NCBI RefSeq assembly: GCF_900174485.1
Contig: NZ_LT837803.1
Location: 1,627,305 to 1,691,304, forward strand
Direction: 5' to 3'
Length of the DNA stretch: 64,000 nt
From: Sterolibacterium denitrificans
GTDB lineage: Bacteria; Pseudomonadota; Gammaproteobacteria; Burkholderiales; Rhodocyclaceae
The notes under the pieces are model-generated. The model was given only the letters and a program-made list of their open reading frames with translations. It was not told where the DNA came from and made no database searches. This document shows, piece after piece, positions 8,720-18,534 of the stretch (its first letter is position 1; every line of letters begins with the position of its first letter). Both the position numbers and the translations under genes were made by a program.

Positions 8720-9988
8720 TCAGGGCAGCAGGGTTTCTCCTGCATAGAGCGTGGCGATTTCTTCACGCTGGCGGACCAGGTGCATCCTGTCGCCATCCAC
8801 CATCACTTCGGCAGCCCGCGGTCGCGAATTGTAGTTGGAGCTCATGGTCATGCCGTAGGCGCCGGCAGAGAGTATGGCCAGTAGATCGCCTTCCTGCAGG
8901 GCCAGCGGACGCTCACGGCCGAGAAAGTCGCCGCTTTCGCAGATGGGGCCGACGATTTCCCAGTTGCTGGATGCCGTTTCCGGCCGTTCCTGTACCGGCA
9001 GAATGTCGTGCCAGGCATCGTAAAGCGCGGGACGCATCAGGTCATTCATCGCGGCATCGATGACGGCGAAATTCTTTTCGCTGCCCTGCTTGGTGATTTC
9101 GACGCGGGTCAGCAGCAGGCCGGCATTGCCGACCAATGAGCGGCCCGGTTCGACGAGCAGTTTTTCCGTGCGGCCCTTGAGCAAGGCGAGGATGGGGGCC
9201 AGATATTCGTCCGTGGTGGGGACGGTTTCGTCACGATAGCGGATGCCCAGACCGCCTCCCAGATCGATGTGGCTGAGGACGATACCTTCTGCAGCGAGAG
9301 TGTCGACCAGGCCGAGAATTTTTTCCGCGGCTTCGGTGGCGGGCGCCGGATCGAGCAATTGCGAGCCGATGTGGCAGTCGATGCCCAGGATGACCAGGTT
9401 GGGCAGATCGCGGGCGCGACGGTACAGCGGCAGGGCATCGGCAAAGGACACGCCGAATTTGTTGTTCTTGAGGCCGGTGGAAATGTAAGGATGGGTCTTG
9501 GGATCGACGTCGGGATTGACGCGCAGAGATATTGGCGCCTTGAGCCTGAGGCGGCCGGCAATTTCGTCGATGCGCTCCAGCTCGCTGGCCGATTCGACAT
9601 TGAAACAGCGAATGCCGGCATGCAGGGCCTGCTCGATTTCTGCCCGGGATTTGCCTACTCCCGAAAATACGGTCTTTGCCGGATCGCCGCCGGCCGCCAG
9701 AACGCGGCTGAGTTCGCCGCCGGAAACGATATCGAAACCGGCGCCCAGCCGGGCGAACAGGTTGAGGATCGCCAGGTTGGAGTTGGCCTTGACGGCATAG
9801 CAGATCAGCGCGTCATGCCCCTGGGCGCTGTGCAGCACGCGGCGATAGTCGTTATAGGCCGCAGTCAGCGCCGCGCGTGAATAGACGTAGCACGGGGTGC
9901 CGAAGCGTTCGGCAATGGTGGCAAGAGGCAGCTCTTCCACATGCAGGCTGCCGTTGCGGTAGGAGAAATGGGATTCGCGCTGGTTCAT
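8720..9988 (-). CDS. lysA: Diaminopimelate decarboxylase
   Basis: 422 aa, PLP-dependent fold-type III enzyme that decarboxylates meso-diaminopimelate to L-lysine. The PLP lysine is K67 in CYAVKANSN. DLGGGLGI is the phosphate-binding glycine loop, EPGRSLVGNAG and the active-site CESGDF are present, and the C-terminal GAYGMTMSSNYN closes the site. Length is normal. The start ATG overlaps the stop of the upstream lipoprotein gene by 4 bp, so the pair is one operon. Confidence 0.97.
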   Translation of the reverse strand: MNQRESHFSYRNGSLHVEELPLATIAERFGTPCYVYSRAALTAAYNDYRRVLHSAQGHDALICYAVKANSNLAILNLFARLGAGFDIVSGGELSRVLAAGGDPAKTVFSGVGKSRAEIEQALHAGIRCFNVESASELERIDEIAGRLRLKAPISLRVNPDVDPKTHPYISTGLKNNKFGVSFADALPLYRRARDLPNLVILGIDCHIGSQLLDPAPATEAAEKILGLVDTLAAEGIVLSHIDLGGGLGIRYRDETVPTTDEYLAPILALLKGRTEKLLVEPGRSLVGNAGLLLTRVEITKQGSEKNFAVIDAAMNDLMRPALYDAWHDILPVQERPETASSNWEIVGPICESGDFLGRERPLALQEGDLLAILSAGAYGMTMSSNYNSRPRAAEVMVDGDRMHLVRQREEIATLYAGETLLP

Positions 9989-10230
9989 GGTGTTTCCGTG
10001 TCTACTTCCGTTTTCGTTTTCGTGTCGGTAACAGGTTTGTTATGATCGTCGGCCTGTGGCTGCGACGTTGGTGCGGCCGTTGCAGTTTCCGGCGCTGTAC
10101 CGCCGGAGACGCCGAACAGAGGCGGCTTGCCATGGCCGGGTGGCAGGGTCAGCGGGGTTTTCGTGCCGCAGGCGGCAAGCATGATGAAAACCGGATAAAT
10201 CAAATAATGGCGTTGGAGTGGCGGGCGCAT
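9985..10230 (-). CDS. lptM: LptM (YifL)-type small lipoprotein
   Basis: 81 aa from the ATG at 10230; a longer open frame to 10305 would place non-signal residues before the lipobox. A short hydrophobic signal ends in the lipobox LAAC, followed by GTKTPLTLPP, which matches the CGxKGPLxLP signature of LptM/YifL. In E. coli LptM binds the LptD-LptE translocon and helps LptD oxidative maturation. The rest is Thr/Pro/Asp-rich and probably disordered. The location just upstream of lysA is conserved in many proteobacteria. Confidence 0.83.
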   Translation of the reverse strand: MRPPLQRHYLIYPVFIMLAACGTKTPLTLPPGHGKPPLFGVSGGTAPETATAAPTSQPQADDHNKPVTDTKTKTEVDTETP

Positions 10231-10334
10231 GAGCGTGACGGAACGGCCGGAGTGGATGAACGGAAAAGCTCCGAATCCTAACATGGCACTGCCTGTGCCT
10301 GCCATTGCAACGCTGCTGCGGGAGGTTGGAGATC

Positions 10335-10676
10335 ATGGATGAGCAGATGTTCGATGCGCGGGCGGATGCGATGCTGGCGCGTATCGAGGTGGCGCTGGAA
10401 AATTGTTCGGCGGATTTCGATTACGAGTTTCTGGCCGGTGGCGTGATCGAGCTCGAATTTGCACATGCAGGCGGCAGCAAGATCATCATCAATCGTCACA
10501 GCGCCGCACAGGAAATCTGGGTCGCGGCAAAATCCGGCGGCTACCACTTTCGTCCGGAGTCAGGCAGCGCGACGCCTGACCGCTGGGTGGGGACGCGCGA
10601 TGGCGTCGAACTCATGGAGCGCCTGTCGCAGTGCATGACTGAGCAGGTGGGTGAGGCGGTCGAGCTGTCCGCCTGA
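10335..10676 (+). CDS. cyaY: Iron-sulfur cluster assembly protein CyaY (frataxin)
   Basis: 113 aa, bacterial frataxin that binds iron and modulates the cysteine desulfurase IscS. The ATG at 10335 follows a good GGGAGGTTGGAG Shine-Dalgarno. The acidic first helix (around DEQMFDARADAMLARIE), the strand core (VIELEFAHAGGSKIIINRH), QEIWVAAKSGGYHF and the WVGTRDG segment are typical. It is divergent from lptM-lysA across 104 bp, a conserved arrangement. Confidence 0.93.
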   Translation: MDEQMFDARADAMLARIEVALENCSADFDYEFLAGGVIELEFAHAGGSKIIINRHSAAQEIWVAAKSGGYHFRPESGSATPDRWVGTRDGVELMERLSQCMTEQVGEAVELSA

Positions 10677-10732
10677 TCGACAAACGATCCAGACAGTACG
10701 GATCAGGGGTTGGCCGGTCCCTGGTGTTGTCC

Positions 10733-13192
10733 CTAGTGTTTCTGGGCCGGAGACGGGATTGGGGGCGGAGTTGGCACCGGAATTGGCTTGGGCCGCGCAT
10801 CCTGAACGGGAGCCGGCGTTTGCTGTTTTTCCGGAAGCGGTGCGGGGGCAGGGAAGAGCGAGGGAAGCAACGAAGAACCCGAGGTCTCTTCAGTGCTGCT
10901 GCTGGATTCGTTTGCTCCGGGCAAGTCTTCCGCATAGATGTACTCGCGGCCGCCGGGTTTGCCACTCGGATCTTTAGGATCGATGGCGACCAGCCCTTCT
11001 GGTTGCTCCATGAAATTTTCCGGTACGCCCTGCAAGGCTTTTTCCATGAAGCCGATCCAGATGGGCAGGGCGGTTGTCCCGCCGGTTTCTCCGCTGCCCA
11101 GCCTCTTCGGCTGATCGAAGCCGATCCAGGAGATGCCGACGACAGTGGGTTGGTAGCCACAGAACCAGGCATCGACATAATCGTTGGTGGTGCCGGTCTT
11201 GCCGGCAAGGTCGCTACGTTTCAGCGCCAGGGCCTTGGTTGCCGTACCGCGCCTGACCACGTCGTGCAGCATGCTGTCGATCAGATAGGCATTGCGGGCG
11301 TCGATGACGCGCAGGGTTTCGTCGCCGGCAACGGCAGGCCTGGTTTCGGCAAGCACATTGTCCTTGTCGTCAAGAATCTGGCGCACGATGAATGGAGTGA
11401 TGCGATAGCCACCATTGGCGAAGATGGCATAGGCGGTCAATTGTTGCCAAGGCGTGACCGCTCCGGAGCCGAGAGCCATGGTGAGGTAGGGGGGGTGTTT
11501 GTCCGCATCGAAGCCGAAGCGCGTGATGTAGTCCTGGGCGTATTGGGTGCCGATCGACTTGAGCAGGTGTATCGATATCATGTTCTTCGATTTGGCCAGC
11601 CCCATGCGCAGCGACATCGGGCCGTCATATTTGCCATCGTAGTTTTTGGGCTCCCAGGCGCGGCTGCCGGTTTCCGCTGCCGAGATGACGATGGGCTCGT
11701 CGGACAGCACCGAGGACGGGCTGTAGCCTTTCTCGAGGGCGGCCGAGTAAATGAAAGGCTTGAAGCTGGAACCGGGCTGGCGCCAGGCCTGCGTGACATG
11801 ATTGAACTTGTTGCGATTGAAATCAAAGCCGCCGACCAGGGCGCGAATTGCGCCATCGATGGGACTGGCGGCGACAAAGGCGCCTTCGGCATCGGGCATC
11901 TGGCCAATTTGCCATTGCTGCTTGCCATCCTTGTAGATCCGGATGATCGCGCCGCGCCGGATGCGCTTGTTGGGCGGGGATTTCTCATCCAGCATGCGGC
12001 TGGCAAACTTGAGGCCATCGCCGGTAATCTGAACGATTTCGCCGCCACGCAGATAGGCGCGTACCGAGCCGGGTTTGGCATTGAGCACCACGGCTGCGCG
12101 CAGGTCATCCGAATCCTCGTAGTTGGCGAGGACTTCTTCCAGCGCCTCGTCCTGGTCGGTCTGGATCGCCTGCATATCGATATAGCCCTCGGCGCCGCGA
12201 TAGCCGTGACGGCGATCGTAATCGAACAAGCCCTTGCGCAGGCTGTTGTAGGCAGCTTCCTGCTCGGCCTTGGTGATGGTGGTGATGACTTTCAGCCCCC
12301 GGCTGTAGATGCTGTCCTGGAATTGTTCATAGGCGATCTGGCGGGCCATTTCGGCAACGAACTCGGCATGTACCCCGAAATCGTTGTAGTCGCGCTTGAC
12401 GGTCAGTATCGTGTTCTGGGCCTCGGCGTACGCATCTTCGCTGATGTAGTTGAGCGTGAGCATGCGCCGCAACACGTACAGTTGGCGCTGCTTGGCGCGT
12501 TTGGGGTTGGCAACCGGGTTGAAGGACGAAGGGGCTTTGGGCAGGCCGGCCAGCATGGCCGCTTCGGCAAGATTGATGTTCTTGAGCGCCTTGCCGTAAT
12601 AGATCTGCGCAGCGGAGGAAAAGCCGTAGGCACGTTGGCCCAGGTAGATCTGGTTGATGTAGAGCTGCAGGATTTCGTCCTTGGAAAGACTGTGCTCGAT
12701 CTTGAAGGCGAGCAGTGCTTCGTAGAGCTTGCGCGTTATCGTCTTCTCTCTGGAGAGAAAGAAATTGCGCGCCACCTGCATGGTGATGGTCGAGGCACCC
12801 TGGCGTTTGCCGCCACCGATGAAGTTGGAATAGGCTGCGCGCAATACACCCAGCGTGTCGACGCCGCCGTGCGTGTAGAAACGCTCATCCTCGGCAGCGA
12901 GGATGGCCTGTTTCATGACGTCGGGAACCTCGCTGATGCGGACGAGTGCGCGCCGCTCTTCACCGAATTCGCCGATCAGGTAGCCATCGGCGGTATAAAC
13001 GCGCAAGGGAATTTTCGGCTGATAATCAGTCAGCACTTCAAGCGAAGGGAGCTGGGGATAGGCCAGCACGACAATGATGCCGAGCAGGGCCATGCCGGCA
13101 GCAATGGTGCCGACAAGCAGCAGGAGCAGGTAAAGGGGCCAGCGAAAAATTGGAGACAAGAGAAAATTTTCTTGGGAAAATCGAACGCGCAT
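10733..13192 (-). CDS. mrcA: Penicillin-binding protein 1A, bifunctional transglycosylase/transpeptidase
   Basis: 819 aa, class A PBP (ponA/mrcA) that polymerises and crosslinks peptidoglycan. One N-terminal membrane helix (about 17-45). The GT51 transglycosylase domain has AAEDERFYTHGG (catalytic Glu near 101), GASTITMQVARN and RKLYEALLAFKIE. The transpeptidase domain has SSFK (475-478), SKN (535-537) and KTGTT (665-669). The Pro/Gln-rich tail after about 760 is disordered. It is divergent from the pilM operon, the usual order in many proteobacteria. Confidence 0.95.
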   Translation of the reverse strand: MRVRFSQENFLLSPIFRWPLYLLLLLVGTIAAGMALLGIIVVLAYPQLPSLEVLTDYQPKIPLRVYTADGYLIGEFGEERRALVRISEVPDVMKQAILAAEDERFYTHGGVDTLGVLRAAYSNFIGGGKRQGASTITMQVARNFFLSREKTITRKLYEALLAFKIEHSLSKDEILQLYINQIYLGQRAYGFSSAAQIYYGKALKNINLAEAAMLAGLPKAPSSFNPVANPKRAKQRQLYVLRRMLTLNYISEDAYAEAQNTILTVKRDYNDFGVHAEFVAEMARQIAYEQFQDSIYSRGLKVITTITKAEQEAAYNSLRKGLFDYDRRHGYRGAEGYIDMQAIQTDQDEALEEVLANYEDSDDLRAAVVLNAKPGSVRAYLRGGEIVQITGDGLKFASRMLDEKSPPNKRIRRGAIIRIYKDGKQQWQIGQMPDAEGAFVAASPIDGAIRALVGGFDFNRNKFNHVTQAWRQPGSSFKPFIYSAALEKGYSPSSVLSDEPIVISAAETGSRAWEPKNYDGKYDGPMSLRMGLAKSKNMISIHLLKSIGTQYAQDYITRFGFDADKHPPYLTMALGSGAVTPWQQLTAYAIFANGGYRITPFIVRQILDDKDNVLAETRPAVAGDETLRVIDARNAYLIDSMLHDVVRRGTATKALALKRSDLAGKTGTTNDYVDAWFCGYQPTVVGISWIGFDQPKRLGSGETGGTTALPIWIGFMEKALQGVPENFMEQPEGLVAIDPKDPSGKPGGREYIYAEDLPGANESSSSTEETSGSSLLPSLFPAPAPLPEKQQTPAPVQDARPKPIPVPTPPPIPSPAQKH

Positions 13193-13276
13193 TATATGCC
13201 TCGACCTGGAAAATTCCCTGCTTCGGCTTGTTGTTTGTCCGGAGGGATATGGTAAAAAAACACCGGTAGAAAAAAC

Positions 13277-13305
13277 TTTACAGTCGACATAGTTGCTGCT
13301 AGCAT
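13277..13305 (+). promoter_or_regulatory. Candidate sigma-70 promoter of pilMNOPQ
   Basis: TTTACA at 13277-13282, a 17-bp spacer and TAGCAT at 13300-13305, 56 bp before the pilM start. The -35 matches five of six consensus bases and the -10 four of six. It lies in the AT-rich gap between the divergent ponA and pilM genes. Confidence 0.4.
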
Positions 13306-13360
13306 CTAATGTGAATTATCTGTATGACGTCTAACGCAAGATTTTAAAAGGGAATTTTTC

Positions 13361-14446
13361 TTGCAGATCGACTTGTCAATTTTCAATCCGAAAAACCGGC
13401 CGCTGATTGGGGTGGATATCAGCACCTCGTCGGTCAAGATGGTCGAGTTGGTGGATGCCGGCAAGGGAGTGCTGCGCATCGAGCGCTACACAATCGAGCC
13501 TTTGCCGCGCGATGCGGTGGTCGATGGCAATATCGCCAATTTCGACCAGGTTGCGGATGGCGTCAAACGGGCATGGAAGCGTCTCGGCTCCTCCACCAGG
13601 TATGCTGCCCTGGCTTTGCCGGCGGCGGCCGTCATCACGCGGAAGATCATCCTTGCTGCCGACTTGCGGGAGCAGGAAATGGAAGTGCAGGTCGAATCCG
13701 AGGCCAATCAGTACATTCCATTTGCGCTGGATGAAGTGAATCTGGATTTTCAGATCCTCGGCCCGGCACCTTCGAGCCAGGATGAAGTTGAAGTACTGAT
13801 CGCAGCATCGCGCAAGGAAAAGGTGGAAGACCGGGTTGCCTGTGCCGAGGCGGCGGGTCTCAGGGCGCTGGTCGTCGATGTCGAGTCCTATGCGACGCTG
13901 TCTGCCTTTGAACTGGTGGGGCGGCAATTGCCTGGTGGCGGCAAGGATTTGCTGATCGCCCTGATTGATGTCGGCGCCAATGTCATGGGCTTGACCATGC
14001 TGCGCAATGGCCAGCAAATCTATGCTCGCGAGCAGGCGTTTGGCGGCAATCTGTTGACCCAGGAAATCATGCGCGCCTACGGCATGAGCTATGAGGAGGC
14101 GGACGCGGCAAAGCGCAGTCATTCGCTGCCGGAAAACTACGAGGCGGAATTGCTCAAGCCGTTCATGGATAATCTTGCTCTGGAAGTCTCGCGGGCACTG
14201 CAGTTCTTCTTTTCTTCCGGGCAATCGCAACACACCAAGGTCGATCAGATCGTTCTCGCCGGGGGCTGCGCCGTGATTCCGGGACTGGATGTGACGGTGA
14301 AGGATCGTATCGGAATACCAACGCACATCGCCAATCCGTTCGTCAATATGCCGACTTCGGCGCGCATCCGGCCCAAGCAACTGCTTGCCGATGCGCCTTC
14401 CCTGCTGGTTGCGTGCGGTCTCGCCTTACGGAGGTTTGATCAGTGA
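13361..14446 (+). CDS. pilM: Type IV pilus assembly ATPase-like protein PilM
   Basis: 361 aa, cytoplasmic actin-like protein that binds the N-terminus of PilN and links the inner-membrane alignment complex to the pilus motor. It begins at a TTG preceded by AAAAGGGAA. The actin-fold phosphate-1 motif is GVDISTSSVKMVEL, phosphate-2 is LIDVGANVMGLTM, and the adenosine loop lies near VLAGGCAVIPGL. The 3' end overlaps pilN by 4 bp. It is the first gene of a tight five-gene operon. Confidence 0.95.
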   Translation: MQIDLSIFNPKNRPLIGVDISTSSVKMVELVDAGKGVLRIERYTIEPLPRDAVVDGNIANFDQVADGVKRAWKRLGSSTRYAALALPAAAVITRKIILAADLREQEMEVQVESEANQYIPFALDEVNLDFQILGPAPSSQDEVEVLIAASRKEKVEDRVACAEAAGLRALVVDVESYATLSAFELVGRQLPGGGKDLLIALIDVGANVMGLTMLRNGQQIYAREQAFGGNLLTQEIMRAYGMSYEEADAAKRSHSLPENYEAELLKPFMDNLALEVSRALQFFFSSGQSQHTKVDQIVLAGGCAVIPGLDVTVKDRIGIPTHIANPFVNMPTSARIRPKQLLADAPSLLVACGLALRRFDQ

Positions 14447-15045
14447 TTCGTATCAACCTGCTCCCTCATCGCGAGGAAAAGCGTGCGGCGCGTCGTCGGC
14501 AGTTTTTCGCTCTACTGGGCGCCATTGCGATACTCGCCGGACTCATCTGGTTCATGGGATACGGCGTCATCAATGGCTATATCAGCAGCCAGGATGACAA
14601 GAACCGCTTTCTCAAGTCGGAGATCGCCGCGCTCGACAAGGATATTGAAGCGATCAAGCATCTCAAGGAGCAGACCGACGCGCTGCTTTCGCGCAAACGC
14701 ATCATCGAGTCGTTGCAGGCAAATCGGGCTGAAACCGTGCACCTGTTCAATGAACTGGCGCGCCAGATGCCGGAAGGCACTTATCTGAAAAGCATTAAAC
14801 AGAAGGGCGACAAGGTGACTCTGGTCGGTTATGCCCAGAGCAATTCACGGGTATCGTCGATGATGCGCAATCTTGAAGCCTCGCCGCTGCTCGAACGTCC
14901 CGGCCTGGTGGAGATACAGTCGGTGACGGTCGGCTCGCGTCGTCTCAGCCAGTTCAACATGAATGTGTATTTCACGCGTCAGCAGACCACTGCCGAAGAT
15001 GACGTGAAAGAGAATAAAAAGCTCAAGAAGGGCAAAAAATCATGA
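14443..15045 (+). CDS. pilN: Type IV pilus inner-membrane protein PilN
   Basis: 200 aa, bitopic membrane protein. The cytoplasmic N-terminus IRINLLPHREEKR is the conserved PilM-binding motif. A single transmembrane helix follows (about 24-45), then a coiled-coil region and a ferredoxin-like periplasmic domain that dimerises with PilO. It starts at GTG overlapping the pilM stop and ends with a Lys-rich tail overlapping pilO by 4 bp. Confidence 0.95.
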   Translation: MIRINLLPHREEKRAARRRQFFALLGAIAILAGLIWFMGYGVINGYISSQDDKNRFLKSEIAALDKDIEAIKHLKEQTDALLSRKRIIESLQANRAETVHLFNELARQMPEGTYLKSIKQKGDKVTLVGYAQSNSRVSSMMRNLEASPLLERPGLVEIQSVTVGSRRLSQFNMNVYFTRQQTTAEDDVKENKKLKKGKKS

Positions 15046-15731
15046 GAAGAGTGCCCGCTCTGAGAAAGCCGTCCGTGCCGGCAGTCGATTTTCAGGCAAT
15101 CCTCGAGGATTTCAAGACGCTCGATCCGAAGGATCCGGGCGCGTGGCCCTTGGTGCCGCGCATCGCGACCTTGCTTGGGGTTTTCCTGATGCTGTTGCTG
15201 TCTGCCTGGTGGTTCGGCTGGAACTCGCAATTCGCAGAACTCGATACCAAGCGGCAGGAAGAATCGCGCTTGAAGGATGAGTGGCTCGACAAGAAAAAAC
15301 AGGCTGTCAATCTTGATGAATACAGCAAGCAGCTTGCCGAGATCGATCGCTCCTTCGGTACCTTGCTTCGCCAGTTGCCGGACAAGGCAGAGATGGAGTC
15401 GATGCTGGTCGATATCAACCAGTCAGGGATCGGACGTGGCTTGCAGTTCGAATTGTTCAAGCCGGGAACCGAGGCGCTCAAGGATTTCTATGCCGAGTTG
15501 CCGATTACCATCAAGCTGGTGGGACGCTATCACGACCTTGGCGCCTTTACGGGCGATATCGCCAAATTGTCGCGGATCGTCACATTGAATGACATCGATG
15601 TAACCATGCTCAAGGACAACGCTCTGAGCATGACGATGGTGGCGAAAACCTTCCGTTATCTCGATGAGGCGGAGCTCTCCAAGCAAAAGCGCGAGAAACA
15701 GGCGAAAGGCAAGGCGGGTGGCAAGAAATGA
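15042..15731 (+). CDS. pilO: Type IV pilus inner-membrane protein PilO
   Basis: 229 aa. A cytoplasmic stretch precedes one membrane helix (about residues 45-65), then a coiled coil with EIDRSFGTLLRQLPDKAEM and a periplasmic domain containing GRYHDLGAFTGDIAKLSRIV, a strong PilO signature. It forms heterodimers with PilN and contacts PilP. The tail is Lys-rich. Overlaps with both neighbours are 4 bp. Confidence 0.95.
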   Translation: MRRVPALRKPSVPAVDFQAILEDFKTLDPKDPGAWPLVPRIATLLGVFLMLLLSAWWFGWNSQFAELDTKRQEESRLKDEWLDKKKQAVNLDEYSKQLAEIDRSFGTLLRQLPDKAEMESMLVDINQSGIGRGLQFELFKPGTEALKDFYAELPITIKLVGRYHDLGAFTGDIAKLSRIVTLNDIDVTMLKDNALSMTMVAKTFRYLDEAELSKQKREKQAKGKAGGKK

Positions 15732-16255
15732 ACAGACTATCCATCACCTTGAGCATGCTGGCAGCTTTGCTGCTCGTCGGTTGCATGGCTGACGAGCACC
15801 AGGACATCAAACAATGGATGCAGGAGGCGAGCAAGAGCATCAAGGGAAAAATTCCACCCTTGCCTGAAATCAGGCCGTTTCCCATCGTGTCCTATGATGC
15901 CGGTGATCTGGTGGACCCGTTCAATTCGCTGAGGATTGAAACGGGAAAGAAAGGCGAGGGCAGCGGCCTGCGGCCTGATCCAAATCGCTACAAGGAGCCG
16001 CTGGAGGCTTATCCGCTCGAGTCGCTGAAAATGGTCGGCGTCGTCCGGGAAAAAGGTCGGACGAGTGCCATGGTGCTGGCCGACAAGACCGTGCATACGG
16101 TACGGCTTGGAAATTACATGGGGCAGAATTTCGGCATGATCGTCGGCATTACCGATACGGAAATTCAGCTCAAGGAGCTGGTGCAGGAACAGGATAGCGA
16201 GTGGGTTGAACGCGCCACCTCTCTGCAGTTGCAGGAACAGGAGACTAAGAAATGA
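15728..16255 (+). CDS. pilP: Type IV pilus biogenesis lipoprotein PilP
   Basis: 175 aa. The lipoprotein signal ends in LLVGC (Cys18). The linker binds PilN/PilO and the C-terminal beta-sandwich (from about YPLESLKMVGVV onward, with VRLGNYMGQNFGMI) contacts the secretin PilQ. This bridges inner and outer membrane parts of the pilus machine. Length is normal, and it overlaps pilO and pilQ by 4 bp each. Confidence 0.95.
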   Translation: MNRLSITLSMLAALLLVGCMADEHQDIKQWMQEASKSIKGKIPPLPEIRPFPIVSYDAGDLVDPFNSLRIETGKKGEGSGLRPDPNRYKEPLEAYPLESLKMVGVVREKGRTSAMVLADKTVHTVRLGNYMGQNFGMIVGITDTEIQLKELVQEQDSEWVERATSLQLQEQETKK

Positions 16256-18534
16256 GCTTACTTCGCACAACCGGTCGATACCTGGCCTCCGTTGCAATCC
16301 TCTGCGGCCTGGCGTCCGCATCCTGGGCGCAGCAGGCGTCAGATGCATCCGCTGCGCCTGCGGTCAACAGCATCGACACTCTGCAAGTGAGCCAGTCGGA
16401 GGGTGTTACCATCGTCAAGCTCACGCTCAAGCAACCGCCGGCGGTCTCGCCTGCCAGCTTCAGCATTGCCAGCCCGCCGCGAATTGCCTTCGACTTTCCG
16501 GCAACATTGAGCGCACTGGCGCGGAACGTCGAGCAGGTGAATCAGGGCGATTTGCGCAGCATCAACGTGATCCAGGTGGGTAATCGCACCCGCATGGTAC
16601 TCAATTTGAACCGGATGGCCTCATACGACACCCGCGTTGATGGTTCGGAAGTCTATGTGACCCTGGCGGCCGCCGGAAACTCTGTCGGCAGCACGGCCGT
16701 CGCCGCTCCAGCAGCCGCTCCGGTTTCGCACTTTTCCACTGCCGCGCCGCAGCAAATGGAAGCGACGGTGCAGGGGTTGCGTGACATCAATTTCCGCAGG
16801 GGTCGGGGTGGCGAAGCGCGCATCATGGTCGATCTTTCCGATCCGAATATCGGGATCGATCTGCAGAAGCAGGGCAAGAATCTGCTGGTGACCTTCAAGA
16901 GGGCGGAGTTGCCGCGTCATCTCAGCCGGCGTATGGATGTGACCGATTTCGCCACGCCGGTCACGGCGGTGGATACCAAGGCGCAGGGCGGCAATGTCCT
17001 GATGACCATTACTCCGCATGGACTGTGGGAGCATAACGCCTATCAGAGTGACAACCAGTTCGTCGTCGAGATACGCCCGATCGTGGAAGACGCCAACCAG
17101 TTGGTGCCGGGCAGTTCGATGGGGATGCATGGCGAGAAGCTGTCCCTGAACTTCCAGAATATCGAGGTGCGTGCCGTACTCCAGGTCATTGCCGATTTCA
17201 CCAACTACAACATCATCACCAGCGATGCCGTGACGGGCAATGTCACCTTGCGGCTCAAGGACGTGCCTTGGGATCAGGCGCTGGACATCATCCTCCAGGC
17301 CAAGGGGCTGGGCATGCGCAAGAAAGGCAATGTCATCTGGATTGCGCCCGACAAGGAAATCATCGAACGGGATGAGTACCAGGCGCAGTCCCGCCAAGCG
17401 TCGAGTATTTCCGAGCCGATGCAGACCCAGACTTTCCGCCTCAGCTATGCCAAGGCGGAAGATGTCTCCAAACTGCTGACCGGGGAAGAGCTCAAGAAGT
17501 CTACCGAGCTGCAGCGCGGCGGCACGCTTGCCGGGGTGAGGGGTGAAGTCCCGCAGATCAAGGGAGCCATTGCTTCGGCGACGGAACGCGGCAGTTATCT
17601 GTCCCCGTTTGGTGCCGTGGCCATGGATGTCCGTACGAATCAGTTGTTCGTGACGGACTACCCGCAGTACCTGGAGCGCGTCAAGACACTCATTTCACAG
17701 CTCGACAAGCCGGTCAAGCAGGTTTTGATCGAGGCGCGCATCGTCAGCGCCGAGGACAATTTCGGGCGCAGCCTGGGCGTTCGCCTGGGTTTCAACGATG
17801 CGAGCAGCCTGATCGATAAAGATAACAAGACGACCCGGGCCAGGGTGGGCGGCAGTCTGGAAGGCCTTTTTGCGCAGACCGGTCAGGATGGCGCGGGTGG
17901 GGGACTTGGAGCCGCTTCGTTGGCACAGACAAATTCCGTCAATCTGCCGGCCATGAAACAGGGTGGCGCGGATCCGAGCCGTTTTGCGATCAGTCTTTTC
18001 AGAAACGGTGTCTCGAATTTCATCAATCTTGAACTGCAGGCTGCCGAGACGGATGGTCGGCTGAAGAGTATCGCCAGTCCGCGTGTCGTGACGGCGGACT
18101 CACAGCAGGCTCAGATTTCCCAAGGGGTTGAGGTGCCGTTTACCGTCATCACCGACAAGGGAACGCCGCAGACGGAGTTCAAGAAAGCGGAACTGAAACT
18201 CGCCGTGACGCCGCAGATCACTACGGATGGTACCGTCATCCTCGATCTGGAGGTTTCGAACGACGAGGTGGGGGCCGTCTATATCGATGGTGTCTCGATC
18301 AATACCAAGAACATCAAGACCAAGGTGACGGTGGACAACGGAGGTACCGTGGTGCTCGGTGGCGTGTATCAGCAGGCTGAGCAGGAAACCATCAACAAAG
18401 TACCGATGCTGGGTGATCTGCCGATACTGGGTAATTTGTTCAAGAGCAATTCCAGATCCCAATCGAGGAAGGAACTGCTGGTATTCATCACACCGAAAAT
18501 CATTGATGAACAGATACAGGCAGCAGTTCGTTGA
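16252..18534 (+). CDS. pilQ: Type IV pilus secretin PilQ
   Basis: 760 aa, outer-membrane channel for the pilus. A Sec signal peptide ends near SWAQQ. Two AMIN domains (roughly 40-140 and 170-270) are expected to bind peptidoglycan. The STN/N0 domain starts at LSLNFQNIEVRAVLQVIADFTNYNII, the N1 region follows, and the secretin core runs from about QVLIEARIVSAEDNFGR to the end, with VPFTVITDKG and PMLGDLPILGNLFKS, the classical secretin signature. It is the last gene of pilMNOPQ. Confidence 0.96.
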   Translation: MSLLRTTGRYLASVAILCGLASASWAQQASDASAAPAVNSIDTLQVSQSEGVTIVKLTLKQPPAVSPASFSIASPPRIAFDFPATLSALARNVEQVNQGDLRSINVIQVGNRTRMVLNLNRMASYDTRVDGSEVYVTLAAAGNSVGSTAVAAPAAAPVSHFSTAAPQQMEATVQGLRDINFRRGRGGEARIMVDLSDPNIGIDLQKQGKNLLVTFKRAELPRHLSRRMDVTDFATPVTAVDTKAQGGNVLMTITPHGLWEHNAYQSDNQFVVEIRPIVEDANQLVPGSSMGMHGEKLSLNFQNIEVRAVLQVIADFTNYNIITSDAVTGNVTLRLKDVPWDQALDIILQAKGLGMRKKGNVIWIAPDKEIIERDEYQAQSRQASSISEPMQTQTFRLSYAKAEDVSKLLTGEELKKSTELQRGGTLAGVRGEVPQIKGAIASATERGSYLSPFGAVAMDVRTNQLFVTDYPQYLERVKTLISQLDKPVKQVLIEARIVSAEDNFGRSLGVRLGFNDASSLIDKDNKTTRARVGGSLEGLFAQTGQDGAGGGLGAASLAQTNSVNLPAMKQGGADPSRFAISLFRNGVSNFINLELQAAETDGRLKSIASPRVVTADSQQAQISQGVEVPFTVITDKGTPQTEFKKAELKLAVTPQITTDGTVILDLEVSNDEVGAVYIDGVSINTKNIKTKVTVDNGGTVVLGGVYQQAEQETINKVPMLGDLPILGNLFKSNSRSQSRKELLVFITPKIIDEQIQAAVR

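Noticed and set aside
10724-13255. 843-codon open frame on the plus strand
   Set aside because: It lies antisense to ponA, whose motifs are complete. The antisense frame is Gly/Asp/Val-rich with no family feature and is open because of codon bias.
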